Shown here in pieces: positions 63,941 through 64,000 of a stretch of DNA of 64,000 bases (the stretch's first letter is position 1; every line of letters starts with the position of its first letter). Source of the DNA: Alphaproteobacteria bacterium (GTDB taxonomy: Bacteria > Pseudomonadota > Alphaproteobacteria > UBA8366). The notes under the pieces are model-generated. The model did not search any database. It was not told where the DNA came from and saw only the letters and a program-made list of their open reading frames with translations. The position numbers and the translations under genes were made by a program. Location: the NCBI GenBank assembly GCA_021774335.1, contig JAJFJD010000002.1:62001-126000 (forward strand). Reading direction: 5' to 3'.

Positions 63941-64000
63941 ATGGCCATTACCGACGCAACGGAAACACAGGCAGGGGCTGACGTCGCAGCGGTGCAGGGC
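63941..64000 (+). CDS. Start of an unidentified gene, cut by the window edge
   Basis: The frame ATG GCC ATT ACC GAC opens at 63941, after GAAGAGGGTAACC (GAGG 7 bases before). The 20 codons read MAITDATETQAGADVAAVQG and stay open to the end. It lies 58 bp after the isocitrate lyase family gene and may be in the same operon. Nothing can be said of its function. Confidence 0.55.
   Translation, partial: MAITDATETQAGADVAAVQG

Overview
The window is 64 kb of GC-rich chromosome from an alphaproteobacterium, most likely Rhodospirillales-like. This rests on family content: the alphaproteobacterial formate dehydrogenase accessory set (TorD-like, DUF3305, DUF3306), the rpoZ-rel/spo-pdxJ-acpS order, a bactofilin/LytM operon with a CtrA-type site, and many CaiB and TauD/TfdA genes. 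The order-level placement is inference. I see no rRNA, tRNA, CRISPR array, transposase or prophage gene.

Left part (1-11.5 kb): a truncated Tat-exported, cysteine-type formate dehydrogenase catalytic subunit with its Tat-signal small protein, TorD-family chaperone, DUF3306 and DUF3305 proteins, and a divergent 688-residue multi-[4Fe-4S] protein. Next come moaA for molybdenum cofactor and, convergent to it, a tight four-gene operon of uncharacterised proteins: a biotin-ligase-like protein lacking the catalytic lysine, then DUF6505-, DUF6352- and DUF6494-like proteins. I rate this operon the best candidate for an undescribed system. A trypsin-like/PDZ protease diverges from it.

11.5-32.6 kb: mixed metabolism. 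It holds a methyltransferase/nitronate monooxygenase pair, a SHOCT membrane protein behind a CueR/HmrR-type promoter, a SIS/bicupin/cupin/DNA glycosylase operon, a Rieske-ThDP enzyme fusion, a CPA1 antiporter, CoA transferases, and an AT-richer patch with a sulfatase-type membrane enzyme. It ends with a TauD family protein, a lipoprotein esterase and an FkbM methyltransferase.

32.6-41.5 kb: a catabolic region with two adjacent TauD/TfdA paralogues plus a third, a dienelactone hydrolase, two crotonases, two hydrolases or transferases and a CaiB CoA transferase. The substrates are unknown.

41.5-64 kb: a MarR regulator with an EmrA-like adaptor but no adjacent EmrB, preceded by four operator-like half-palindromes repeated exactly every 15 bp. 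Then rhodanese, APC permease, LytM peptidase plus bactofilin, and a soluble lytic transglycosylase. The housekeeping block is dapA, smpB, family-5 UDG, NYN protein, rpoZ, rel/spo, pdxJ, acpS, mtgA. The end carries a D-aminoacylase-type amidohydrolase, PPK2 and a small cytochrome c, the last two each with an FNR-type box upstream, then an isocitrate lyase/PEP mutase family enzyme and the first 20 codons of another gene.
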